Assembly: GCA_009380095.1 (NCBI GenBank)
Contig: WHSL01000011.1
Span: forward strand, 1 to 56,321
Reading direction: 5' to 3'
Length of the DNA stretch: 56,321 bases
From: Streptosporangiales bacterium
GTDB taxonomy: Bacteria; Actinomycetota; Actinomycetes; Streptosporangiales; Streptosporangiaceae
Shown: piece after piece, positions 7,643 through 16,436 of the stretch
Layout: the number at the start of each line of letters is the position of its first letter
Numbering within the stretch: the first letter of the stretch is position 1
Program-made: the position numbers and the translations under genes
The notes under the pieces: generated by a model
The model's input: the letters and a program-made list of their open reading frames with translations, nothing else
The model's database searches: none
Told to the model about the DNA's origin: nothing

Positions 7643-8536
7643 ATGACACGCGTGGTCGTGGTCGGCGATCTCATGACCGATGCGGTCGCGAGAGCCGCCT
7701 ACCCACTGGCTAGGAACAGCGATACCCCGGCGAGTGTGACCATGCACGGCGGCGGTTCAGGGGCGAACATCGCCTCCTGGATGGCCGTCGAAGGCGTGGA
7801 CGTCGCACTCGTCGGGCGTCGAGGTTCCGACATCAATGGCCGTACCCGTGAGATGGAGCTCATGGGTTTCGGTGTGGACGCTCGGCTGGTGATGGACCCC
7901 GAGCGGGCCACCGGCACCTGCGTCGTGATGATCACCCACAAGGGTGATCAGACGATGCTCTCCGACCCCGGCGCCAACGCCGCGCTCTCACCGGAGGATC
8001 TGCCCAAGGACATCTTCCACCAGGGCGGCCACCTCCACATGTCGGGTTACACGCTGCTCAACGAGGGGTCGCGGCTCGCCGCCAAGACCGCGCTCAGCTG
8101 GGCACGGCAGACCGGCATGTCGGCCTCGGTGGACGCGGCCTCCAGCGCCCCGATCGAGCGGGTCGGCGCGGAGCCGTTCCTCGAGTGGAGCAACGGGGTG
8201 AAGCTGCTGTTCGCCAACGCCGACCAGGCGGAGGTGCTGACCGGGCGTGACGACCCGGAGCAGGCCGCCAAGGTGCTCACGGCGTGGTATCCGCAGGTCG
8301 TCATCAAGCTCAGCACCGATGGCGCGATCTGGTACATGAACGGCCGGTCCGAGCCCGTCCATGTCCCGGCCCCGCAGGCGGACAAGCGGATCGGCGCGAC
8401 CGGCGCGGGTGACGCGTTCATCGCCGGTTTCCTGCCGACCTGGCTCGACGGCAAGCCACCGGAGGAGGCGCTCGGTGCGGGCTGCCGGCTGGCGGGGCGT
8501 GCGCTCGGGGAGCTGGGGCCGCGGCCTCAGCTGTAG
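7643..8536 (+). CDS. PfkB-family carbohydrate kinase
   Basis: This is a ribokinase/PfkB-fold sugar kinase of 297 residues, the normal length. It has the N-terminal substrate-binding glycine stretch GGGSGANIAS (about 35-44) and the C-terminal PfkB signature IGATGAGDAF (about 250) with the catalytic Asp. It would phosphorylate a sugar or nucleoside with ATP in the cytoplasm; the substrate cannot be told. The ATG at 7643 is preceded by GAGGTGG, while an in-frame extension to 7466 runs through the promoter region of the divergent trpS leader and is unlikely. The next gene begins 6 nt after the stop, so the two form an operon. Confidence 0.88.
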   Translation: MTRVVVVGDLMTDAVARAAYPLARNSDTPASVTMHGGGSGANIASWMAVEGVDVALVGRRGSDINGRTREMELMGFGVDARLVMDPERATGTCVVMITHKGDQTMLSDPGANAALSPEDLPKDIFHQGGHLHMSGYTLLNEGSRLAAKTALSWARQTGMSASVDAASSAPIERVGAEPFLEWSNGVKLLFANADQAEVLTGRDDPEQAAKVLTAWYPQVVIKLSTDGAIWYMNGRSEPVHVPAPQADKRIGATGAGDAFIAGFLPTWLDGKPPEEALGAGCRLAGRALGELGPRPQL

Positions 8537-8541
8537 CGCAC

Positions 8542-9093
8542 GTGACACTGTCCCTCCCCCGGGTCTCGGTCCGGGCCTGTTCGCCCGACGACGTCGACCT
8601 GCTGGAGCAGGTCATCCCGTCCCCCGGGCTGTCCCGGTTCCATGAGCGCCGGTTCATCGAGCAGCGCGCGGGCGCCTGCACGTACCTGATCGCGTGGATG
8701 GGGGCGCGTCCGGTCGGGCACCTGGTGCTGAAGTGGTACGGCTGTGACGACGCCAAGGTCCGCGCGCTGCTTCCCGAGGTGCCGGAGATCAACGCCCTCG
8801 GCGTGTGGCCGCCGGAGATGCGCTCCGGTGGCGTGGGCACCCTGCTGATCCGCGACGCCGAGCGGCGCACGGCGGAGCGGGGGTACGGGCGCATCGGGCT
8901 GGCCGTCGGCGTCGACAACCTGGCCGCGCAGCGCCTGTACCGGCGGCTCGGGTACGCCGACTGGGGGCACGGCACGGTCGACGGGAGCTGGCGGTACGTC
9001 TCGGACTCCGGTGACGAGGTCGTCGTCGCGGAGACCACGCATTACCTGGTCAAGCACCTCTCCCCCGATCCGTGGGAACCGATCGCCTCCTGA
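8542..9093 (+). CDS. GNAT family N-acetyltransferase
   Basis: This 183-residue single-domain GNAT has a beta-strand/loop region around SGGVGTLLIRDAERRTAERGYGRIGLAV, containing the G-G-V-G-T variant of the acetyl-CoA pyrophosphate loop (about residue 95), followed by VDNLAAQRLYRRLGY near 131-145, the usual GNAT tail. It starts at a GTG 6 nt after the PfkB kinase gene and is probably translated from the same message, which hints at small-molecule acetylation linked to that kinase. The substrate is unknown. Confidence 0.85.
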   Translation: MTLSLPRVSVRACSPDDVDLLEQVIPSPGLSRFHERRFIEQRAGACTYLIAWMGARPVGHLVLKWYGCDDAKVRALLPEVPEINALGVWPPEMRSGGVGTLLIRDAERRTAERGYGRIGLAVGVDNLAAQRLYRRLGYADWGHGTVDGSWRYVSDSGDEVVVAETTHYLVKHLSPDPWEPIAS

Positions 9094-9139
9094 GAGGGTC
9101 GAATTCGTGCGACTTCGACCACGGGGGGGCTCGTTTCTC

Positions 9140-9238
9140 ATGGACTATCTGGTTCTGCCGGCCGTGAGCGCGCTCATCGTGTTCATGGTCATCGGCATCG
9201 CCGGGCTCGTGCACGGCTTCCGCACCCGCTCCCGCTGA
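9140..9238 (+). CDS. very small single-span membrane protein (hypothetical)
   Basis: A 32-codon frame (MDYLVLPAVSALIVFMVIG and on) consists of one hydrophobic span, about residues 4-23, followed by a basic HGFRTRSR tail, the N-out/C-in shape of a small membrane protein. A G-rich run that could serve as a Shine-Dalgarno site lies about 13 nt before the ATG. It ends 8 nt before the stop of the converging recQ gene. No family is recognised. The hydrophobic segment with a basic end in an otherwise charged-codon context supports it being real. Confidence 0.45.
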   Translation: MDYLVLPAVSALIVFMVIGIAGLVHGFRTRSR

Positions 9239-9246
9239 TCGGCCGG

Positions 9247-11442
9247 TCAGCCCCCCGTGGTGAGAACGAGGGGCAGGACGGCCGAGGCGCCGGCGAGGCG
9301 GAGGGTGCGGGCCGCGACGGTGAGCGTCCAGCCCGTGTCGGTGCGGTCGTCGACGAGCAGGACCGGGCCGCCGAGGCTCGGCAGCCGCTCCGCCTGTGGC
9401 GCGCTTAGGGCGAAGGCGTCCCACACGGCGCGGAGACGCCGGGCGCTGTTGAAGCGCTCGCCGCCAGGCTCGCGTTGATACTCCAGGGTGCCGAGATCCT
9501 CCAGCCGCCCCAGCTCGGCGAGGCGCGCGGCGAGGGAGCCGACCAGCCGCGGCCGCGTGCGGGACGGGAGGGCGATCACGCCGACGGGCCGCTCCGCCCA
9601 GTCCCAGGCGGCGAGGACCCGTACCGCCGCGTCGACGACCTCGTCCGGCACCGGCCCGTCGGGCGCGTCGTCGGCGAGCAGCGCGCGCAGCCGGGTGCCC
9701 CACCCGACGTCGGTGACGCGGGCGATGGCCCGGCCGGGCTCGGCCGCCTCCCCCGGCGGGATCTTGCCGGAGACCGCGATCCCCAGGGTGTTCATCGCCG
9801 TCGGCCACATGCGGCGCGGCGCCAGGGTGACGCCGGGCCTGTCGAGGTGGGCGCGCGCGGCGCCGCGCGCGGTGGCGGAGACCTCCGCATCGCGGTGCTC
9901 GCCCGTGCAGTTGTCGCAGCGGCCGCACGGCTCGGCGCCGGGGTCGTCCAGCTGACGGCGGAGGAACTCCATGCGGCAGCCATCGCCGGCCGCATAGTCG
10001 AGCATGGCGGCCTGCTCCCGGCGCCGCGCGGCGGTCACCGCCGCGTAACGCTCCGCGTCGTACGCCCAGGGGCGGCCGGTGGCCTCCCAGCCGCCCTTGA
10101 CCCGCCTGACGGCGCCGTCCACGTCGAGGACCTTGAGCATCATCTCCAGCCGGCTGCGGTTCAGGTCGACCAGCGGCTCCAGCCGCGCCAGCGACAGCGG
10201 CTCCCCCGCCGCGGTGAGCGCCTCCAGCGTTGCCCGCACCACGCGCTCGGGCGGGAAGGCCAGGCTCGCGAAGTACGCCCAGATGTCGCGATCCTCCGTG
10301 CCGGGGAGCAGGATCGCCTCGGCCACGTCGATGGCCCGGCCGGCGCGGCCCACCTGCTGGTAGTACGCCACCGGCGACTGCGGCGCGCCGAGGTGGACGA
10401 CGAAGCCCAGGTCGGGCTTGTCGAACCCCATGCCGAGCGCGCTCGTGGCCACGACCGCCTTGAGGCGCCCGGCCAGCAGGTCGTCCTCGATGCGCTGCCG
10501 CTCCGCCGGGTCGGTGCGGCCGGAGTACGCCGCGGCGGCGAACCCCCGCTCCGTGAGGAAGTCGGCCGTCTCCTCGGCGGCGGCCACGGTCAGTGTGTAG
10601 ACGATGCCGGAGCCGGGGAGCTCGCCGAGATGGTCGGCGAGCCAGGCGGCCCGCTGCGCCCCGTCGGCCGGCCGCACGACGGACAGCTTCAGGCTCTCCC
10701 GATCGAGCGACCCGCGCAGCACCAAGGTGCCGGTCTCCCCGCCCGCGCGGGCCCCGGCCACGCCGGCGCCGAGCTGTTCGGCGACGTCGCGGGTGACGCG
10801 TTCGTTGGCGGTGGCGGTGGTGGCGAGCACCGGCACGCCGGGAGGCAGCTCGGCGAGGAGGCCGCGTAGCCGCCGGTAGTCGGGCCGGAAGTCGTGTCCC
10901 CAGTCGGAGATGCAGTGCGCCTCGTCCACCACGATCAGCCCCGCGCCCGCGGCCAGCTTGGGCAGCACCCGGTCGCGGAAGTCCGGGTTGTTCAGCCGCT
11001 CCGGGCTGACCAGCAGCACGTCGACCTCACCGGCCGCCACCTCCGCGTACGTCGTCTCCCACTCCTCGAGGTTGGCCGAGTTGACCGTGCGCGCGTGGAT
11101 GCCGGCGCGGGCGGCGGCCGCGATCTGGTTCCGCATCAGCGCGAGCAGCGGCGAGACGATCACCGTCGGCCCGGCCCCGCGCGCCCGCAGCAGCGCCGTG
11201 GCCACGAAGTACACCGCGGACTTGCCCCACCCGGTCCGCTGCACCACCAGGGCGCGCCGGGCGCGCGCGACCAGCGCCTCGATCGCGGCCCATTGGTCCT
11301 CGCGGAGCCGCGCCCCCTCCCCCGCGAGCGCGCGCAGGCACTCCTCCGCCCGCGCCCGCAGCGCGGCGACGTCCACGGCGGGGGAACCCCCCGTGGAGGG
11401 GGTGGACTCGGTCGACTCGGCGAACCCCGTCTGCTCGGACAT
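9247..11442 (-). CDS. recQ: RecQ-family ATP-dependent DNA helicase with phosphoribosyltransferase-like C-terminus
   Basis: From the ATG at 11442 (GGGAGG 4 nt upstream) the product is 731 residues. The superfamily 2 core shows [13 protein letters not shown] (motif I), [11 protein letters not shown] (Ia), [19 protein letters not shown] (II plus the RecQ aromatic-rich loop), ATTATAN (III) and QQVGRAGR (VI). A four-cysteine zinc cluster (CRMEF, then CGRCDNC) lies near residues 490-510. After it, instead of a usual HRDC domain, there is a roughly 170-residue region with [12 protein letters not shown] and [15 protein letters not shown], the latter resembling the PRPP-binding loop of ComFC-type phosphoribosyltransferases. 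The enzyme would unwind DNA 3'-5' in recombination and repair. The frame stays open upstream through the neighbouring GNAT gene, but only the ATG has a good ribosome site. Confidence 0.88.
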   Translation of the reverse strand: MSEQTGFAESTESTPSTGGSPAVDVAALRARAEECLRALAGEGARLREDQWAAIEALVARARRALVVQRTGWGKSAVYFVATALLRARGAGPTVIVSPLLALMRNQIAAAARAGIHARTVNSANLEEWETTYAEVAAGEVDVLLVSPERLNNPDFRDRVLPKLAAGAGLIVVDEAHCISDWGHDFRPDYRRLRGLLAELPPGVPVLATTATANERVTRDVAEQLGAGVAGARAGGETGTLVLRGSLDRESLKLSVVRPADGAQRAAWLADHLGELPGSGIVYTLTVAAAEETADFLTERGFAAAAYSGRTDPAERQRIEDDLLAGRLKAVVATSALGMGFDKPDLGFVVHLGAPQSPVAYYQQVGRAGRAIDVAEAILLPGTEDRDIWAYFASLAFPPERVVRATLEALTAAGEPLSLARLEPLVDLNRSRLEMMLKVLDVDGAVRRVKGGWEATGRPWAYDAERYAAVTAARRREQAAMLDYAAGDGCRMEFLRRQLDDPGAEPCGRCDNCTGEHRDAEVSATARGAARAHLDRPGVTLAPRRMWPTAMNTLGIAVSGKIPPGEAAEPGRAIARVTDVGWGTRLRALLADDAPDGPVPDEVVDAAVRVLAAWDWAERPVGVIALPSRTRPRLVGSLAARLAELGRLEDLGTLEYQREPGGERFNSARRLRAVWDAFALSAPQAERLPSLGGPVLLVDDRTDTGWTLTVAARTLRLAGASAVLPLVLTTGG

Positions 11443-11546
11443 GCCTCCCTTCGTACCAGCCCCGGCGCCGGCACACGCCGAGAAGCCCCACGTCCAGGAG
11501 GGAAACGATCGCTCGACCCCGGGCCGGTGACCGCGCCCGGGTTCCG

Positions 11547-12227
11547 TCATTCGACTCCGGCGGGGAGAGGGACCGGGTCGGGGAGGACGAGGCCCGCCGC
11601 AGGCCGGACGGGCACGGTGACCGGGGCCGGCCGGGTGGATGCGGCGGGGACGGGGGCCGGGCGCGAGGGTTCGATGATGAAGGGGAAGGAGGGGCGGCGT
11701 CTGCTCGCCTGGACGCGGCGCTGGAAGAGCATGCCGGAGGGGTAGTCGGCCCGGGAGGACGTGCGTACGTGCCGGAAGCCGTGCCGGCGGTAGTAGTCGT
11801 GCAGCGCGTGGTTGCTGGTCCAGACGTCGATGCGCAGGTAGTCGTCGCCGCGCGCCGCCGCCTCGTGGCTCACCCAGCGCAACAGGTCCCCGCCGAGCCC
11901 GCGCCAGCGCGGCGTGCGCCGCACAATCAGCCGGTGCAGGTACGTCGCCCGCGCCTCCCGCTCCTCCGGCGTCCAGAGCCAGTCGTCGGCCGCGGGCTCG
12001 ACCGTGACGGTGGCGACCGGGGCGGACTCCCCCGAGGCCCTCAGCAGCCAGGTCGTCCTCCGGAGCAGCCCTTCCATGATCCGCCGGCGCCGGCCCTCCG
12101 CCGACGGCCAGGGCCGGGACCATTGGTCCGTGCCCTTCGTGCGGAGCCAGCCGGCGGTCTCGTCGATGAGGGCCTCGATCGACTCGAGGTCGCCGGGGTC
12201 GGCCTTGGCCAGACGCAGCGTCATCAA
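11547..12227 (-). CDS. GNAT family N-acetyltransferase with proline-rich tail
   Basis: This 226-residue protein has a GNAT domain in the first ~165 residues: [28 protein letters not shown] carries the R/Q-x-x-G-x-G/A-type acetyl-CoA loop, and [22 protein letters not shown] the following beta-bulge/helix. A proline/alanine-rich tail of ~50 residues follows ([11 protein letters not shown] and on). It lies 128 nt downstream of, and on the same strand as, a GntR/UTRA regulator gene, a frequent pairing in actinomycetes in which the regulator probably controls the acetyltransferase. The substrate is unknown. Confidence 0.85.
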   Translation of the reverse strand: MMTLRLAKADPGDLESIEALIDETAGWLRTKGTDQWSRPWPSAEGRRRRIMEGLLRRTTWLLRASGESAPVATVTVEPAADDWLWTPEEREARATYLHRLIVRRTPRWRGLGGDLLRWVSHEAAARGDDYLRIDVWTSNHALHDYYRRHGFRHVRTSSRADYPSGMLFQRRVQASRRRPSFPFIIEPSRPAPVPAASTRPAPVTVPVRPAAGLVLPDPVPLPAGVE

Positions 12228-12355
12228 GGGTCTCCGAAAGGGCAGCAGGGTCGGGTGAGGTGGTGCCGTGCGGAGGGATGACCGGTCACGCGTACGACGC
12301 CGGCCGGGCGAGCCGGCACGGCGGGCGGCTCGGGGCGGCGCGATGCCGGACGGGC

Positions 12356-13138
12356 TCAGCCGGAGGGGCGGTACTCGTCCTCGCGGCCCTCCGGGGGGAC
12401 GTCGCCGATGTCGTACGCCAGCCGGTTGCGGTCCGCCGCGTACACCGTGCGGGTGAGCCGGACCGCGCGCTCCGCGCTGAACGCCGTGCGGTTGAGCACC
12501 ACCACCGGGACGCCGCTGCGCAGCTTGAAGAACTCGATCTCCTCCGGCTGCGGCATCCGCGCCCAGATGCGGTCGTGGTAGCCGACCTGCGCGTGGCCGA
12601 GCTCGGCGAGCACCCTGAGCGTTCCCCGGGTGATGTCATCGGGGAGCATGATCTCCGTGTCCTGCGCGATGTCCATCGGGTAGTACGAGGTCTGGATCGA
12701 CCAGGGCTGACCGTCGATGAGCCGCCAGAACGTGCGCAGCACCACCGGGCTGCCCAGGTCGATGCCGAGCCGCTCGGCCACGAACTCGTTGGCCCGCTGC
12801 GTCTCCACCACGAGCCTGTCGAGATCGGGCCGGCGCCCCTGGACCGTCACCGCGGCGACGTAGGAGTCCTTGTCGGGGGCGCTCGCACCCTCCTCGCTGG
12901 AGAGCTTGACCAGCACGGGCACGAAGTCCTCACGGACGAAGGTGCCCTTGCCGTGCTGGATGTAGACGAGCCCCTGGTTGGCGAGCTCCGCCAGGGCCAG
13001 CCGGATGGTGTTGCGCGAGGCCGCGAATCGCTTCTCGAGCCGGGCTTCCTTCGGTAGCCGCACACCCGGTTTCAGGTCGCCCGACGTGATCTCCTTCCGG
13101 AGCGCGTCGGCGATCTGGCGATAGATCGGCTCGGCCAC
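12356..13138 (-). CDS. GntR-family transcriptional regulator (HutC/UTRA type)
   Basis: The product is 260 residues from the GTG at 13138, which has GGGGAG 7 nt upstream; an in-frame start at 13186 lacks a ribosome site. The N-terminal winged helix runs from PIYRQIADALRKEITSGDLKPG through RLPKEARLEKRF and NTIRLALAELANQGLVYIQHGKGTFV (about 1-70). A UTRA ligand-binding domain follows (about 95-250; VVLRTFWRLIDGQPWSIQTSYYP). It is a cytoplasmic DNA-binding protein responding to an unknown small molecule. The GNAT gene follows on the same strand, and the divergent spacer upstream holds nested dyads that may be its operator. Confidence 0.88.
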   Translation of the reverse strand: MAEPIYRQIADALRKEITSGDLKPGVRLPKEARLEKRFAASRNTIRLALAELANQGLVYIQHGKGTFVREDFVPVLVKLSSEEGASAPDKDSYVAAVTVQGRRPDLDRLVVETQRANEFVAERLGIDLGSPVVLRTFWRLIDGQPWSIQTSYYPMDIAQDTEIMLPDDITRGTLRVLAELGHAQVGYHDRIWARMPQPEEIEFFKLRSGVPVVVLNRTAFSAERAVRLTRTVYAADRNRLAYDIGDVPPEGREDEYRPSG

Positions 13139-13171
13139 GTCGCCGCTCCCCTCACTTCGGCCAGAGGTACC

Positions 13172-13265
13172 AATCAGACCCACCACAGGGATAAGCCATA
13201 TCTAACCACTCTCCTGTGTTTGGGAGGTATGCGTGGTTGGTATCTCTCCTATGACTGGCCTGATT
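13172..13265. promoter_or_regulatory. nested dyad region, candidate GntR operator
   Basis: In the divergent spacer between the GntR gene and the small membrane protein gene, AATCAG (13172-13177) and CTGATT (13260-13265) share an exact centre (13218.5) with CTCC/GGAG (13211-13214, 13223-13226). AACCAC (13204-13209) and GTGGTT (13233-13238) are centred 2.5 nt away. Such layered symmetry in a regulator's own promoter region suggests an operator. No precise GntR consensus is matched. Confidence 0.3.
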
Positions 13266-13372
13266 AGTGACAACACTACGACCCCGATGACCCAGATGCG
13301 AGCGGAATCAACGAGAAACAACGCGGACAAGGAGGTCCCCGCCCTTCCCCACCCCACCTCTGGAGGATTCAC

Positions 13373-13666
13373 ATGATCGGCATCCTGATCGCGGTATCGG
13401 CGGCCATCTTCGGCATCGCGGTCATGCTCGTGGCCGTCGTCGCGTGGTCGATCCACCGCGAGGACAAGGCCTACACCCTCGGCGGCCGGCCGGCCCACCC
13501 CGCGTACGGCCTCGCGCGCCACCTCATGGACGTGCACGTCACCGGCGTCATCAGCGACGCGGACGGCCGGCACGAGCGGTTCACGCTGCAGGGCAACGTC
13601 CATCTGGCCGAGCACGACCAGGACAACGCGGCACGACCCCCGTACGGCCCCCGCAGCCAGGACTGA
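13373..13666 (+). CDS. small N-terminally membrane-anchored protein (hypothetical)
   Basis: This 97-residue protein begins with a hydrophobic span (MIGILIAVSAAIFGIAVMLV and on, residues 1-26) ending in WSIHRED, followed by a hydrophilic ~70-residue domain (HVTGVISDADGRHERFTLQG). The ATG is well placed behind TGGAGGA. It is transcribed divergently from the GntR gene and could share its control region. No family is recognised. Confidence 0.7.
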   Translation: MIGILIAVSAAIFGIAVMLVAVVAWSIHREDKAYTLGGRPAHPAYGLARHLMDVHVTGVISDADGRHERFTLQGNVHLAEHDQDNAARPPYGPRSQD

Positions 13667-13707
13667 CCCCGCCCGGCGGCGGCCCACGGCGGACGCGGGC
13701 ACGGCGC

Positions 13708-13727
13708 AACTGGAACACGTTACAGTT
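13708..13727. promoter_or_regulatory. KstR-like palindrome upstream of the DUF6292 gene
   Basis: AACTGGAACACGTTACAGTT is an 18-of-20 palindrome, and its core TGGAACACGTTACA fits the TNNAACNNGTTNNA motif known for the TetR-family cholesterol-catabolism regulator KstR. It ends 66 nt before the GTG of the DUF6292 gene and 42 nt after the preceding stop, a normal operator position. No steroid or lipid catabolism gene lies in the window, so the regulator may be KstR, a relative, or an unrelated TetR protein. Confidence 0.4.
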
Positions 13728-13793
13728 GGGGAGAAATCGGCCAATCTCCCCGCAGCAGGCGTTTCCAAGCGCCGCGCGAGAAAGGACGCGGTC

Positions 13794-14252
13794 GTGACAT
13801 CGAGCGCCCTTCCTCAGCCGTACAGCCCCGCATGGGTGAAGTTGCCCGAGACCTATGTCGGTCGTGTCGCCGATGCCCTCGTCGAGGCGGGCATCGGGGT
13901 CGCGGCCTGGTGGAACGATCCGAGTGACCCGCGTGACGCCACAATTCGCGTGGCACCCGGCGCGCCCGGCTCCGCGTCGAGCGGCCGCCTCGCCCTCGTC
14001 TGGGACGAGGAGACCGGCTGGCGCTACGGCGACTTCGTCGCCGGTGAGCAGGGCGTACGGACCCAGCTCGCGTGGGCCTCGTACCTGGGCACCGACGTCC
14101 TGCCCGAGCCGGCCGCGGTCGCGGCCGCGCTCCGCGGCGCACTCGACGGCACCACGCCGCCCATGACCACCCCCACGGTCTACCGCTCCCACACCGACCT
14201 CACCGACGGCCTCGACACCCGACTGGCCGCCTACACGGCCACCGTCGGCTGA
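13794..14252 (+). CDS. DUF6292 family protein
   Basis: This 152-residue protein resembles DUF6292, an actinomycete-specific family. The typical features are the YVGRVADALVEAGI helix, the GVAAWWNDPSDPRDATI segment with WWxDPxDPRD, and ALVWDEETGWRYG. It starts at GTG 13794 behind AAAGGA. No signal peptide or membrane span is seen and no enzymatic function is known. A KstR-like palindrome lies upstream and a strong bidirectional hairpin downstream, so it is probably a single-gene transcript. Confidence 0.8.
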   Translation: MTSSALPQPYSPAWVKLPETYVGRVADALVEAGIGVAAWWNDPSDPRDATIRVAPGAPGSASSGRLALVWDEETGWRYGDFVAGEQGVRTQLAWASYLGTDVLPEPAAVAAALRGALDGTTPPMTTPTVYRSHTDLTDGLDTRLAAYTATVG

Positions 14253-14270
14253 GGCACGACCCGACCCCTT

Positions 14271-14303
14271 CCGGGGCGTCGTTCCCGAGGGACGACGCCC
14301 CGG
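14271..14303. terminator. bidirectional hairpin terminator between DUF6292 and PBP genes
   Basis: A perfect 12-bp stem, CCGGGGCGTCGT (14271-14282) with its complement (14292-14303) and a 9-nt loop, lies between two convergent stop codons (14252 and 14307). No long U-run is present. Confidence 0.7.
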
Positions 14304-14306
14304 AAC

Positions 14307-16436
14307 TCAGTCGTCCCGTGCCGCCGGCCCAGGAGAGACGGTCGGACGCGGCCCCTCGGGAACGCTCGGCGTCGGCTCCGGAGGCAGCGTCGGCCGGCTG
14401 GGCGTCGGCTCCGGCTCCTCGCTGGGCGAGGGTGAGGAGGACGGAGTCGAGGTCGGCTCCTCGGGCTCCTCGGAGGAGCGCGGCGGCGGCGCGGCGACCG
14501 TGTCCGTCGGGCCCTTGAACCGCTCGACGGGCTTGCCCTCCATCGCCTCGGACATGAAGGACTGCCAGATCTTCGCCGGAATCTGCCCGCCGTAGACCTG
14601 GCTGTACCCCGGGATGCCGGTGATCGGCTTGTTGTCGTCGCGGAACATCGCCACCGACGCGGCGAGCTGCGGCGTGAACCCGTTGAACCAGACCGCGCGC
14701 GCCTGGTCGGTGGTGCCGGTCTTGCCCGCGGCCGGCCGCCCGCCGGGCAGCTGCGCGGAGGTGGCGGTCCCGCTCTCCACGACCTTGGTCATGGCGTACG
14801 TGGCGTTGCGCGCCACGTCCTCGTCGAACGCCCGCCGGGTCTCCACGTTCGTCTTCCGTACGGCCCCGTCCTGGTCGATGACCTGCCGGACCACGTGCGC
14901 CGTGCGGTGCGTGCCGCCCGCCGCGAAGGTCGCGAACCCGGAGGCCTGCTGCGCGGTGCTCACCGACGCGACGCCGAGCGACAGCGTCGGCGCCTCGGCG
15001 TGCGCCTTGAGCTGCCCGGCCGGGATGCCCGCCTTCTCCGCGGTGTCCACCACGTTCTCCAGGCCGGCGCGCAGGCCGAGCTGCACGTACGCCGTGTTGA
15101 TGGAGCGCTGGGTGGCGGTGATCAGGTTGACGCCGCCGTAGCTGACGTTGCTGTCGTTGCGCACCGGGGTGCCGCGGAAGTACTGCGGGGAGGAGCCGTT
15201 GAGCGTCGTGTTCAGCCCGATGCCCTCCCCCAGCGCGGCGGCCAGCACGTAGGGCTTGAAGCCGGAGCCGGCCTGGGGCTTGGCGTCGAAGGCCGCGTCG
15301 TACTGGTTCTTCAGGTAGTCGCTGCCGCCGTACGCCGCGAGCACCTCGCCGGTGGCGGGGTCGATGGCGGTGAGCCCGGTGCGCACCTTGGTGGGGGTGC
15401 CGATCGGCCGCCCCTCCCGGACGGCCGCGATCGCGGCGCTCATCAGGTCACGGTCGAAGGTGGTGGTGACCTTCAGACCACCACGGTTGATCTGGTCCTC
15501 GGAGTAGCCGAGCCGCTTCAGCTCCGCCTTGGCCCGCTCCAGCAGGTAGCCGCGCTGCCCCTTGAGGGTCTGCGCGGGGCGTGGCGCGGGCGGCGAGGGG
15601 TAGCGCGCGGCGGCGAGGTCGGCCGCGCCGGCCGTGCCCTCCTGGCGCATGCCCTCCAGCACGTAGCGCCAGCGCGACTCCGCGTGCGGCCGGCGGTCCC
15701 CGTACGGCCGGTCGAAGTAGCTGGGGGTCTGGATCGCGGCGGCGAGGAAGGCGGACTCGGAGACGGTGAGCTCGCCGACGTCCTTCTGGTAGTACGCCTG
15801 GGCGGCGGCCTGCACCCCGTACGCCCCGCGGCCGAAGTAGATGGTGTTCAGATACTGCTGGAGGATCCAGTCCTTGGACTTCTCGCGCCCCACCTTGAGC
15901 GCGATCATGATCTCCTTCAGCTTCCGCGTCACCGTGCGCTGCTGCGACAGGCCGCTGTAGTAGTTGCGGACCATCTGCTGGGTGATGGTGGAGCCGCCCT
16001 GGATCTGCTTCCCGGTGATGGTGGCCCACACCGCCCGGACGGTGCCCCTCAGCGAGACGCCGGGGTCGTCGTAGAAGCTGCGGTTCTCCGCCGAGATCAC
16101 GGCGGCACGGGTGTGCTCCGGAATGGCGTCGAGGGTGACCGGGGTGCGGTTCACGCCCTGCCGGGCGATCACCGACTTGCCGTCGTTGTAGTAGAAGACC
16201 GAGCCGCTGGCCTGGGCGCCCGCCTGCGCGGTGGACGGGATCGGGGTCAGCGCGTACGCCACCGCGAACGCGACGACGGCGCCGAGGACGGCCAGCCCGG
16301 CGGCCAGGCCGAGGCCCTTGAGCAGCCGGTGCCGCTTGCGCTGCCGCCGTAGCGCACCGCCCGCCGGATGCCCGGGATCACCCCGATCCGGCCCGGCCGG
16401 CCCCACGCCCGATCCGGAACCCTCGTCCCCGTTCAC
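14307..16436 (-). CDS. class A penicillin-binding protein (transglycosylase/transpeptidase)
   Basis: This bifunctional cell-wall synthase has 709 residues from the GTG at 16436. A basic cytoplasmic tail (RRQRKRHRLLKG) is followed by a membrane span at about 45-68. The GT51 glycosyltransferase shows SAENRSFYDDPGVSLRG (catalytic Glu) and QGGSTITQQMVRNYY, then KDWILQQYLNTIYFGRGAYGVQAAA. The transpeptidase shows the nucleophile box AGSGFKP (SxxK), SINTAY (SxN) and GKTGTT (KTG). A C-terminal tail of ~75 residues is Pro/Ser/Glu-rich and would be extracytoplasmic. The usual PGSTFKP box is altered to AGSGFKP but keeps Ser and Lys. A TTG at 16454 in frame lies directly on the GGAGGA and is less likely. 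Confidence 0.9.
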   Translation of the reverse strand: MNGDEGSGSGVGPAGPDRGDPGHPAGGALRRQRKRHRLLKGLGLAAGLAVLGAVVAFAVAYALTPIPSTAQAGAQASGSVFYYNDGKSVIARQGVNRTPVTLDAIPEHTRAAVISAENRSFYDDPGVSLRGTVRAVWATITGKQIQGGSTITQQMVRNYYSGLSQQRTVTRKLKEIMIALKVGREKSKDWILQQYLNTIYFGRGAYGVQAAAQAYYQKDVGELTVSESAFLAAAIQTPSYFDRPYGDRRPHAESRWRYVLEGMRQEGTAGAADLAAARYPSPPAPRPAQTLKGQRGYLLERAKAELKRLGYSEDQINRGGLKVTTTFDRDLMSAAIAAVREGRPIGTPTKVRTGLTAIDPATGEVLAAYGGSDYLKNQYDAAFDAKPQAGSGFKPYVLAAALGEGIGLNTTLNGSSPQYFRGTPVRNDSNVSYGGVNLITATQRSINTAYVQLGLRAGLENVVDTAEKAGIPAGQLKAHAEAPTLSLGVASVSTAQQASGFATFAAGGTHRTAHVVRQVIDQDGAVRKTNVETRRAFDEDVARNATYAMTKVVESGTATSAQLPGGRPAAGKTGTTDQARAVWFNGFTPQLAASVAMFRDDNKPITGIPGYSQVYGGQIPAKIWQSFMSEAMEGKPVERFKGPTDTVAAPPPRSSEEPEEPTSTPSSSPSPSEEPEPTPSRPTLPPEPTPSVPEGPRPTVSPGPAARDD

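Noticed and set aside
7313-7643. T-box riboswitch for the trpS leader
   Set aside because: No T-box consensus or specifier stem is seen, whereas a Trp-codon leader peptide with alternating hairpins explains the sequence.
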